The position numbers and the translations under genes are program-made. The notes beneath the pieces are model-generated. The model was not told the DNA's origin, searched no databases, and saw nothing but the letters and a program-made list of their open reading frames with translations. 64,000 nt of DNA from Teredinibacter purpureus (GTDB taxonomy: Bacteria; Pseudomonadota; Gammaproteobacteria; Pseudomonadales; Cellvibrionaceae), in assembly GCF_014217335.1 (NCBI RefSeq), contig NZ_CP060092.1, positions 2,249,501 through 2,313,500 of the forward strand. The letters run 5' to 3'. Positions 56,362 to 64,000 of this stretch are shown here, piece after piece; the stretch's first letter is position 1, and the number at the start of each line of letters is the position of its first letter.

Positions 56362-56673
56362 CGGTAGTAATTAGAAGTCATGTCTATTGTATAGCCGTCA
56401 AACGTTGACGCTGTGTTATGCATCTTTTAAAGCCCTCACCGCTTTTCGCCGTGAGGGTAAATGTTCCAGGTAAAAGGTAAGCTCAACGCACAGCTTTTCG
56501 GCTGTACGTTCATTAGCATAATTGCGTAAGTAAAAAACACAAATATCTATTGAAATTTTGTGAGTGAGAGCGGGTGCGCTATGTGCAGCCACTTCTTATT
56601 GGCTGCACATATTTTGGCGTTTGCCCTTGGGTGGCAACTCATTTGTTTTAGAAACTTTTTGTTGGAGTTTTGA
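56362..56673. other. intergenic GPH transporter-GH94
   Basis: A 312-base gap. It holds a 7-bp hairpin CCCTCAC/GTGAGGG (56433-56457) without a T run and a stronger 11-bp hairpin (56581-56610, listed separately). A promoter for the GH94 gene could lie between 56611 and 56660, but no well-spaced -35/-10 pair stands out. Confidence 0.5.
56581..56615 (+). terminator. hairpin terminator between transporter and GH94 genes
   Basis: ATGTGCAGCCA (56581-56591) pairs perfectly with TGGCTGCACAT (56600-56610) around an 8-base loop, followed by ATTTT. It could terminate the lacI-GPH transcript or lower expression of GH94 relative to it. Confidence 0.55.
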
Positions 56674-59037
56674 ATGTTAAATATTACTGATAACGGTGAA
56701 CGTTACGAATTGTTAGATCCGACCGCCATGCCGAATTCTGCAGGCTTTCTGTGGAATCAAAAAATGATGATTCAGGTGAATTGTCGTGGTTATGCCATTG
56801 CGCAGTTTATGCAGCCGGAACCTTCAAAATACACCTATCAGCCAATGGTTGAAGGTAAGATTTTTATGTTGCCCGAACAGCCATTCTTTGCACATTCGCC
56901 TGGGCGTTTTTTCTATATTAAAGATGAAGAAACCGGCGAGATATTTTCGGCTCCGTTTGAGCCGTCTAAAGTGCAACCGGATGTTTTTGTGTTTTCTGTG
57001 GGTAAAAATGATATTCGCTGGAGAGTTGAGCACTTAGGTATTGAAGTGGCGTTGGAGTTAAGTATTCCTGCTAACGATGTTGTTGAACTTTGGAAACTGA
57101 GTGTTACGAATAAATCTGGGCGTCCACGTAATATCAGCGTATACCCTTATGTGCCGTTTGGTTTTATGAGCTGGATGAATCAGTCTGCGCAATATAACGA
57201 ATCATTGGGTGGTATTGTTGGCTCCTGCGTAACGCCGTATCAAAAGCTTGATGATTACTTTAAAAACAAAAATCTTAAAGACAAAACTGTTTTTCTTCAC
57301 GAACGAAAACCAACGGCTTATGAGGCTTGTCGTGATATTTTTGAAGGTGTTGGTGGTATACACCATCCCTCGGGCATTCAGGCAGAGCAGTTGGGTAACG
57401 GCGATGCACTTTATGAAACGCCAGCGGCAATCTTTCAATATCGTTTAACGTTAGAGGATGAGGCCCGCGAAGATTACCGCTTTTTATTGGCGCCTGCATT
57501 TGACATAGCCGAAGCAAGTGAGACGCGCAATCGTTATTTTAGTGATACTGATTTTACCGCCACGAAGTCGGAATATGCCGCCTACGTGGCCAAAGGCAAG
57601 GGTGTTATTACGGTTGATACACCGGATAAACACTTCGATAACTTCATTAATCATTGGTTGCCTCGCCAGGTGTTTTATCATGGTGATGTAAACCGCCTGT
57701 CTACCGATCCGCAAACGCGCAATTACCTCCAAGACAGCATGGGTATGAGTTACATCGCGCCGGAAGTAACCAAAAAAGCCTTTTTGTGGGCATTAGCGCA
57801 GCAAGAAGAAAGTGGTGCTATGCCGGATGGCATTTTGTTGCGAAAAGACGCCGAATTGAAATATATCAACCAAATTCCTCACACCGATCACTGCGTTTGG
57901 CTGCCGGTATGTTTGCAGGCGTACCTCAATGAAACGGATGATATTGCCTTTTTACAAACGCCCGTTAAAGATTGGAAAGGTGATGTGGTACTTACCGTGT
58001 TTGAGCGGATTTCATTAGCCATGCGGTGGTTGCTACACGACAGAGACGAGCGAGGTCTAAATTATATTGCGCAGGGCGATTGGAACGACCCTATGAATAT
58101 GGTGGGCTATAAAGGTAAAGGCGTTTCGGGCTGGTTGTCGGTGGCAACGGCTTACGGTCTAAAGCTTTGGGCTGAGGTGTGTGAGCGTGTGGGTGAAACT
58201 GAAGCCGCCAATGAATTCAGAGCGGGGGCCAAAGCAATTAATACCGCGGTTAACACCCATATGTGGGATGGCGATTGGTATGGTCGAGGTATTACCGATG
58301 ATGGTGTGGTATTTGGTGTTGCCAAGGACGAAGAGGGCCGTATTTTCCTGAACCCTCAGAGTTGGGCATTAATGGCAGGAACACCCGATGAAGCGCAATC
58401 TGCGAAAATACTTACGGCTATCGATGAACAGCTCAATACACCTTATGGCGTAATGATGCTAGCCCCGGCGTATACGGCAATGCGGGATGATGTCGGGCGA
58501 GTGACACAGAAGCACCCAGGCGCCGCAGAAAACGGCTCCATTTACAGTCATGCGTCTGCATTCTACGGCTGGAGTTTGTGTTGTATTGGCGATGGTGACC
58601 GCGCATTTGATGTAATTCGTAAGATGATCGCCGGGCCGGATGACGCTGATTTACGTCAAAGAGGGCAGTTACCTGTTTACATCCCCAATTATTATCGTGG
58701 CGCCTATTACCAACATCCACGTACTGCGGGGCGTTCAAGTCAGCTGTTTAATACCGGTACGGTTTCTTGGGTATACCGCTCGGTGGTGGAAGGCTTATTT
58801 GGTTTAGAAGGCTGTACGGAAGGTCTAGGCATTAAGCCGCTACTGCCGAGTGATTGGCCGTCTGCTAGCGTAGTGCGTGAGTTTCGTGGGGCCTCCTTTG
58901 CGGTGAGCTACCAGCGTATTGAGGGCCTAAAAGAGATGAAGGTACTTGTGAATGGTGAAACGCTGGAAACACCACTCATTACGAATATTGTAGAGGGAGA
59001 TTCTTATAAGGTAGAAGTACTACTACCGGCGGTATAG
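56674..59037 (+). CDS. GH94 disaccharide phosphorylase, probable cellobionic acid phosphorylase
   Basis: Predicted to cleave cellobionate with phosphate to alpha-glucose 1-phosphate and gluconate in the cytosol. The 787-residue protein has the GH94 layout: N-terminal beta-sandwich, linker helices, (alpha/alpha)6 barrel and C-terminal lid. The general acid is D472 in QGDWNDPMN. R609 and K613 (GRVTQKHPG) stand where, as I recall, the Saccharophagus degradans cellobionic acid phosphorylase binds the substrate carboxylate; cellobiose phosphorylases differ there. The gntK gene in the same cluster would take the gluconate product. GGAG lies 6 bases before the ATG. Cellobiose phosphorylase is the main alternative. 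Confidence 0.85.
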   Translation: MLNITDNGERYELLDPTAMPNSAGFLWNQKMMIQVNCRGYAIAQFMQPEPSKYTYQPMVEGKIFMLPEQPFFAHSPGRFFYIKDEETGEIFSAPFEPSKVQPDVFVFSVGKNDIRWRVEHLGIEVALELSIPANDVVELWKLSVTNKSGRPRNISVYPYVPFGFMSWMNQSAQYNESLGGIVGSCVTPYQKLDDYFKNKNLKDKTVFLHERKPTAYEACRDIFEGVGGIHHPSGIQAEQLGNGDALYETPAAIFQYRLTLEDEAREDYRFLLAPAFDIAEASETRNRYFSDTDFTATKSEYAAYVAKGKGVITVDTPDKHFDNFINHWLPRQVFYHGDVNRLSTDPQTRNYLQDSMGMSYIAPEVTKKAFLWALAQQEESGAMPDGILLRKDAELKYINQIPHTDHCVWLPVCLQAYLNETDDIAFLQTPVKDWKGDVVLTVFERISLAMRWLLHDRDERGLNYIAQGDWNDPMNMVGYKGKGVSGWLSVATAYGLKLWAEVCERVGETEAANEFRAGAKAINTAVNTHMWDGDWYGRGITDDGVVFGVAKDEEGRIFLNPQSWALMAGTPDEAQSAKILTAIDEQLNTPYGVMMLAPAYTAMRDDVGRVTQKHPGAAENGSIYSHASAFYGWSLCCIGDGDRAFDVIRKMIAGPDDADLRQRGQLPVYIPNYYRGAYYQHPRTAGRSSQLFNTGTVSWVYRSVVEGLFGLEGCTEGLGIKPLLPSDWPSASVVREFRGASFAVSYQRIEGLKEMKVLVNGETLETPLITNIVEGDSYKVEVLLPAV

Positions 59038-59145
59038 GGAGTATTGGTATCACGGTTAGGGTGGTGATGGCTTGAACAGATAGGGGAAAACTACAATAAT
59101 GGCGGCTTCCATTACGCACAATAATAACAACAAAGAGTTTTCCCC

Positions 59146-60471
59146 GTGATCAAGCCAGCAAACCCTATCGCCCCGTCTCTAGCGAACCCGTCTGCAATCG
59201 GAATGCCGCCGTTAGCACTATTCGGGTTGTTAATATTCGCACTATTAATGATGGGGTTTAATACCATCAGCCATCTTAGTGTTGGTATTGGCGATGAAGA
59301 TGTCCACCGTTTTCAAATTAACTGGTTTGTTAATGGCCAGTATGAAATATTCAAATATGTCACGATGTTGCCGCTGTATCATGCGGTGGTGGCGTTTTTA
59401 GGTAAAGTTTCGGGATTGACCAGCCTCAATGGGTTGCGGTTTGCCCACTTAGTCTTCGCTGCGGGTGTCATACCTGCTATGTACGCCCTAACGCGCTGCT
59501 TTTACCCGAATGAAGCGCAATCTCGTACATTACTCCTAATCTTTGTGCCTTTCTTATTTCCACTGTTTTTCTTGACCTATACGGACTTGCCATCGCTAAT
59601 GTTCGTACTGTTCATGATAGAACGCGCCTGGAAAAAACAGTACTTTTGGGCGGGCTTGTTGGCCTTGGTTGCCGTGGTGATGCGTCAACCAAACATTATT
59701 TGGGCGGCCTTTACGGCATGCCTCGTGATTTTGAGTACGGCAAAAGAAATGTCGGTTGGCCTTAGATTATTATCGAAAAATGACGGCGACGAAGTGGTGT
59801 TGGGCCTATTAGATAAAGCTTTTATTATTGAGTCTCTTAAGCGTACAAGTTACTTCGTAGTGGTGTTTGTACTCTTTGTTATCTTTGTTGTTGTGAACGG
59901 AGGCGTTGCTGTTGGCGATGCAGAGCAGCACCCTATTTCGTTTAACCTTTCAAATTTGTATTTTTTCTTACTGGTCGCTTTCGTACTGTTTTTGCCGTTC
60001 AATGTTGAACAGGTAGGGAATATTAAACGGTTGATCGTAGCGAATTGGTGGATACTGCCGTTACTGGCGGTATTGTTTGTTGTTTACTTTTATACCTATG
60101 AACACCCACATAAATACAATACGACCGCGTTAAAATTCTATCGTCATAATCTGTTTTTACATTATACGTGCGATATTTTGCCAATTAAAATTGCCTGCTT
60201 TATACCCATGGCGTGGATGTCGCTTAGTTTTGTAACGGCCGTACGGGAAAGTACCTATGGGCCACAACTATTGTTAATGCTGCCGTTTGCGTTACTGTCT
60301 TTTGTACCCCTACCCTTAATCGAGCAGCGCTATTATGTGGTAGCGCTTACGCTGTTTCTGGTGTTGCGCCCTAAAATATCTTCTTGGAGTACAGGGCTTA
60401 CCTTAGGTGGCTTTATAGCCTTGTGTGCGTATGTAATGTTTAATATTTCACGGCAAACGTTTTTCTTGTAG
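59146..60471 (+). CDS. ALG10-like GT-C membrane glycosyltransferase
   Basis: A 441-residue protein with about ten membrane helices. It resembles the DIE2/ALG10 alpha-1,2-glucosyltransferase family: an acidic GDEDVHRFQ (D50, E51, D52) in the first periplasmic loop, followed by TMLPLYHAVVAF, the TYTDLPS motif (144-150; YTD-S in ALG10) and RQPNIIW (180-186; RQTNIxW in ALG10). Eukaryotic ALG10 adds the terminal glucose to the N-glycan precursor from dolichol-phosphate-glucose. Here a GtrB-like synthase and GtrA-like flippase downstream could supply a polyprenyl-phosphate sugar. The GTG start has only a weak ribosome site; ATG 59203 is possible. Confidence 0.65.
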   Translation: MIKPANPIAPSLANPSAIGMPPLALFGLLIFALLMMGFNTISHLSVGIGDEDVHRFQINWFVNGQYEIFKYVTMLPLYHAVVAFLGKVSGLTSLNGLRFAHLVFAAGVIPAMYALTRCFYPNEAQSRTLLLIFVPFLFPLFFLTYTDLPSLMFVLFMIERAWKKQYFWAGLLALVAVVMRQPNIIWAAFTACLVILSTAKEMSVGLRLLSKNDGDEVVLGLLDKAFIIESLKRTSYFVVVFVLFVIFVVVNGGVAVGDAEQHPISFNLSNLYFFLLVAFVLFLPFNVEQVGNIKRLIVANWWILPLLAVLFVVYFYTYEHPHKYNTTALKFYRHNLFLHYTCDILPIKIACFIPMAWMSLSFVTAVRESTYGPQLLLMLPFALLSFVPLPLIEQRYYVVALTLFLVLRPKISSWSTGLTLGGFIALCAYVMFNISRQTFFL

Positions 60472-60539
60472 TACTGCCAATACTCAAGCCATACGCATGA
60501 ACAACTTTTAATAATAACGACTTAACAAGTAGTGATCTT

Positions 60540-62652
60540 ATGTTCGCAATCTATTTAATTTTTACCATTGCATTTCTTTGGTTTTGCCTTGCTGGGGCAA
60601 CGCTCGCCATACACCGTTGGTGTCCGCACTTCCTTCTCGCAAAAAGTGTAAGTGTAGTGTTTTTCGTGCTTAGCCTGTTCTTCGTTGAACATTTTGTTGG
60701 GCTTGGGGCGCTAAATTGGGGGTTGCCCCTCTTTATGGCTATTGCGGCATGGTTTTTCTGGAAAAAAATAGAAATTGTGAAAAGTCGCGAATTTATTGTT
60801 GCCGAAATAATATTCTTGGCAGCTTTTATTTACGCATTTCTTTGGCGTTTTACTTTTCCTTCTATTACGCCATCGTCAGAGCGTATGACCGATCTATTTT
60901 TTATAACGAACTATATGCAAGGCGCCACCTTGCCTGCGGTAGATAATTGGAACCCACCGCATCTTTTTGATTATTACTATGCCTTCCAACATTATGGTGC
61001 AGCCTTGCTGGGCCGTATTCTTAATCTTTCGCCGGGGGCTTCCTATAATTATGGCTTCGGCTTACTTGGTGCGCTACCCATTACACTCGTGGTCTTCGTT
61101 GGCCAAAGAATGTTTGCTGGGCTTGGGTTTAAGTACTATCAGAAAATAGGGCTCGCGGCGTTGCTTACCTGTGCAGTTGCGTTTGGCGGCAATGGTTTGT
61201 CGCCGCTACTGCGCTTGGTTTATGACTCGCCAAATTATTCTACGTTCGTTAAAGCGGGTATGAATGAAAATGCGAAAGCGCAAGCGATACAACGATTTCA
61301 TTCAGCTCAGGCCAATCAAAGTCGCGACCTAATTATTGGCGCTGCTCGCTTTATTGGGAGTGATCGCGACAAAGACATGAAAGACCGTACTATCTCGAAT
61401 AAGGCGCTAGCCAGTGCTTTTTTTCCTGACACAAAGCCGGTAATACAAGGCAAGAAAATGGTTTTGCCGTCGGAGAACCTTGGTTATCAATATTTTTTAG
61501 GGGATTACCATCCGACGCTCGGCGGCTTTTTCTTGCTGGCGTTAGCGTTGGCTCTATTGTTTTCACTTCAGCCTATTGGTGGTGTGCGGGAAAGTGAGGC
61601 GTGGTCTAAGCGAGCGCAAGCGGGCTTGACGTTGTGTGTGCCCTTAATGCTTATTACCAATACATGGACAATGCCCTTGTTGGTTGTATTGATCGCGGCG
61701 TGGATGGCATATCGCTTATTGTCCAAGTTGCCCATATATTGGGCATGGCTGATAGGCGGGGGTGTAGCGGGGAGCTTTTTGATTTATCCCTTTATGGCAG
61801 GTTTTTTAACTAGCACGTTACCCACTCCGGTTGTTTCCGTTAGCGATGAAATGCGTACCCCGTGGCCGCGTTTTCTTGCCTTGCAGTGGCCCGTTATATT
61901 GCTTATTGCATTCGGTTTTTTGGGAAGGCAGAGCACGAAAAATAGCGTGGATGTTTAGCGCTTTGTGGTTGGTTTTACTGGCTGCTTCTGAGTTAATTTA
62001 TATTGATGACCCCACCGCGGCGCATTTTAGCCGTACGAATACGGTGATGAAGTGGTGGGGCTGGATACAAATGGGAGCCTTTGTTTCGCTGGGTGCTTTA
62101 TTGATGAGTTCGTCAACGAAGTGGCTGCGTTATATTACCCTCATGGTACTGTTCGTGATTACAGCAACAGCGGGTTTCGAATTACAGCGTTATTGGCGTC
62201 ATTCCGGGAAATTTTACGCGGGCGACTTAGATGGCCATCACTGGTACACGAATAATGCAACGAACCGGCAGATGTTCGAATATTTAGAGGCAGCGGAGTA
62301 TGGAATTGTCTTGGAGCCGGTGTTAGATAATGCCTACAGCAACACTAGTATTTACGGTATTTTTAATGGCAAACCTGTTTTGTTGGGGTGGCCTTCGCAT
62401 TTGCGAACATGGCACGGAAATGTGCCGCGAACGTGGATTTTAAAAGAGCAAATTGATCGGTTTTATCAAGGCGAGAAAGAAGACGCATTAGCGTGGTTAA
62501 AAAGCCATGATGTGGAATATGTTGTTTTTAGTCCGCGAAGTGATAATGCAAAATTTGATGTAATAAACGATCAGATTAAAGAGGGGTTTGCTTGGCATGA
62601 ATTTGAACATTCTCGTCAACGCCATACGGGAATCTGGGTTAAGGTAGACTAA
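60540..62652 (+). pseudogene. DUF2298 membrane protein gene interrupted by a +1 frameshift
   Basis: Two overlapping frames together encode one DUF2298 (YYY-type) polytopic protein of about 700 residues. The first (60540-61958) has PSSERMTDLFFITNYMQGATLP and the DYYYAFQHYG motif, then ends QSTKNSVDV. The second, one base shifted, continues with WMFSALWLVLLAASELIYIDD and RTNTVMKWWGWIQMGAF, the normal C-terminal half, and ends at 62652. Deleting one A from the five-A run 61938-61942 joins them seamlessly (RQSTKIAWMF). A T6 run at 61916-61921 is a second candidate. It may be a real inactivation, phase variation, slippage or a sequencing error. DUF2298 proteins are GT-C-like; their function is not established. 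Confidence 0.8.
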
Positions 62653-62691
62653 ACGATTGATGGGCTAAACAGTAGCTAAGCGGAAAATAAT

Positions 62692-63654
62692 ATGAACAAT
62701 GATAACGCTGAAAATAATAACGATAAAAAAAGGCTGTCTTTATTGGTGCCGATGTATAACGAGTCGAGTGTTATACCCGTTTTTTTTGAGACAGTTTTAA
62801 ATGTGTTGAAAGAGGTCACTTACGAACTCGAAATAGTGTGTGTTAATGATGGCTCTACGGATAATACATTAGCGTTACTTAAAAGTTACGCGGAGAAAGA
62901 CGCACGCATAAAAGTTATATCATTCTCTCGCAATTTCGGAAAAGAGCCTGCAATGACGGCCGCTTTGGATTATGCGACCGGCGACGCAATAATACCCATC
63001 GATGCTGATTTGCAGGACCCTCCAGAGCTGATTCTCGAGATGCTCGAAAAATGGGAAGAGGGTTTCAGCGTTGTTTTTGCTCGGCGATCATCGCGCGAAT
63101 CAGACGGGCTTGTAAAACGCAACACTGCGTTATGGTTTTATTCTTTATTCAATAAAATGAGTGACACGTATATTCCGTCTAATGTTGGGGATTATCGGTT
63201 GATGGACCGTCGTGTTGTTGACGTGATTAAACGGCTGCCTGAAAAAGATCGATTTATGAAAGGCCTGTTTTGTTGGCCCGGATTTAAAAGTACAACGGTC
63301 GAATTTGAGCGCCCGGAAAGAGCCGAGGGCGAAACGAAATTTAATATGTGGAAACTCTGGAACTTTGCCATTAGCGGTATAGCCTCTTTTAGTACCATGC
63401 CTATTCGAGCGGGTATTTATGTAGGGTTAATGATTTCCGTTGCGTCCTTTGTTTACGCGATGTTTATCGTGACAAAAACATTGTTTATGGGGGTCGATGT
63501 TCCGGGTTATGCCTCTATTATGGTGGCGGTGCTTTTTTTAGGTGGTATTCAAATGTTCTTTTTAGGTTTGTTGGGCGAATATATTGGGCGCATCTACAAA
63601 GAAGTTAAAAATAGGCCTTTGTATGTGGTAGAAGAAACCATAGGTTTGGGCTAA
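62692..63654 (+). CDS. GtrB-like bactoprenol-phosphate glycosyltransferase (GT2)
   Basis: Predicted to make polyprenyl-phosphate-glucose (or a related sugar) from a nucleotide sugar. The 320 residues start with a hydrophilic Asn/Asp-rich tail (1-13), then LSLLVPMYNESSVI, VCVNDGSTDNT, the metal-binding IDADLQDPPEL (DAD) and FARRSSRESDGLVKR, and finish with two membrane helices (about 238-300) and GLLGEYIGRIYKEVKNRPLYVVEE, which is characteristic of GtrB/ArnC-type enzymes. It is followed directly by a GtrA-like gene, the usual partner. Confidence 0.92.
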   Translation: MNNDNAENNNDKKRLSLLVPMYNESSVIPVFFETVLNVLKEVTYELEIVCVNDGSTDNTLALLKSYAEKDARIKVISFSRNFGKEPAMTAALDYATGDAIIPIDADLQDPPELILEMLEKWEEGFSVVFARRSSRESDGLVKRNTALWFYSLFNKMSDTYIPSNVGDYRLMDRRVVDVIKRLPEKDRFMKGLFCWPGFKSTTVEFERPERAEGETKFNMWKLWNFAISGIASFSTMPIRAGIYVGLMISVASFVYAMFIVTKTLFMGVDVPGYASIMVAVLFLGGIQMFFLGLLGEYIGRIYKEVKNRPLYVVEETIGLG

Positions 63655-63679
63655 CGTTTTCACTTACTGAGGAGGCGTT

Positions 63680-64000
63680 TTGCCTATAACATTTATACGG
63701 CGTACCTTTAGCCGAGAATTAATAGTTCAATTATTGGTTTTTGGTGTTGTGGGTGTGCTCGCAACGTTAACTCATTACCTAGTGGCACTTTTTAGTTACG
63801 AAGGGCTTAACTTAAGCCTGTATTTCGCTAATCTTCTGGGTTACTTGTCGGCAGTTTTGGTGTCCTATTTCGGGCATGGTCGCTTTACGTTTAAGCAGTC
63901 TTTTCGTTGGGCGTTATTTGTCCGTTTTTCGGTTATGTCGGTTACCACCTTTTTGTGCAGCGAATTAATGTTAGTTGGGTTAGAAAACTATGCTCAACTG
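63680..64000 (+). CDS. GtrA-like flippase family protein, cut by window end
   Basis: The first 107 codons of a membrane protein of the GtrA family, proposed to flip bactoprenyl-phosphate-glucose. Visible parts are a basic N-terminus (ITFIRRTFSREL) and helices with FGVVGVLATLTHYLVALF, NLLGYLSAVLVSYFGHGRFTFK (GtrA hallmark GY-x6-SF-x-R-F-TF) and RFSVMSVTTFLCSELMLVG. The start is TTG at 63680, supported by GGAGG at 63671-63675. The 3' end lies beyond the window. Confidence 0.88.
   Translation, partial: MPITFIRRTFSRELIVQLLVFGVVGVLATLTHYLVALFSYEGLNLSLYFANLLGYLSAVLVSYFGHGRFTFKQSFRWALFVRFSVMSVTTFLCSELMLVGLENYAQL

Noticed and set aside
56433..56457. Hairpin CCCTCAC/GTGAGGG after the GPH transporter gene as a terminator
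   Set aside because: No T run follows and the loop is long; the hairpin at 56581-56610 is the better candidate.

Overview
The window looks like a chromosome segment of a marine, polysaccharide-degrading gammaproteobacterium of the Cellvibrionales type (Saccharophagus/Teredinibacter/Cellvibrio-like). This is inferred from gene order (lpxC-M23 peptidase-secA-argJ-mutT; yacG-coaE-pilD-pilC-pilB with pilA divergent; nadC; ampD-ampE), from a secreted multi-domain galactanase with Pro/Thr linkers and a CBM60-like module, and from a GH94 enzyme with the hallmarks of cellobionic acid phosphorylase. No 16S or other taxonomic marker is present, so the placement is an inference. I found no tRNA, rRNA, CRISPR array, transposase or prophage.

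Layout. 1-11.5 kb: envelope, secretion and housekeeping genes, then the type IV pilus assembly genes pilD/C/B on the minus strand. 11.5-18.8 kb: major pilin pilA followed by an accessory glycan cassette, consisting of a TMTC-like GT-C transferase with TPRs, a DPM1-like GT2 and a flippase-like membrane protein on the plus strand, then a methyltransferase/kinase-like fusion and a UDP-GlcNAc 2-epimerase relative on the minus strand. The cassette sits between pilA and nadC, which are neighbours in many relatives. 18.8-26.7 kb: nadC, a retropepsin-like protease, a DUF1631 protein, ampD-ampE with a convergent AmpG-like muropeptide permease, and fxsA. 26.8-36.7 kb: groES-groEL with a sigma32-like promoter, sodB, a fumarase, phhB and a GGDEF-EAL protein with a damaged EAL site. 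36.7-42.7 kb: a TetR-controlled pair of small oxidoreductase-like genes, purMN, DUF2066 and hda. 42.9-52.8 kb: the GH53 galactanase, sppA, wrbA, arsC, yihY, a CheY-like receiver and avtA. 52.9-59.0 kb: gntK, a LacI regulator, a GPH sugar transporter and GH94, which together read as an aldonic-acid (cellobionate) utilisation cluster. 59.1-64.0 kb: a membrane glycosyltransferase cluster (ALG10-like GT-C, a frameshifted DUF2298 protein, GtrB-like GT2, GtrA-like flippase) that runs off the window end.

Most interesting points. (1) The GH53 catalytic domain appears circularly permuted: the segment that normally opens the barrel is at the extreme C-terminus. (2) The pilA-linked cassette resembles a bacterial version of eukaryotic polyprenol-phosphate-mannose O-glycosylation and may glycosylate the pilin. 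(3) A second polyprenyl-phosphate-sugar system at the right end contains an ALG10-like enzyme. (4) The lacI/gntK/GPH/GH94 cluster fits uptake and phosphorolysis of oxidised cello-disaccharides, and its transporter carries a periplasmic Ig-like insert. Every functional statement here comes from reading the sequence and from family knowledge; no search was run.
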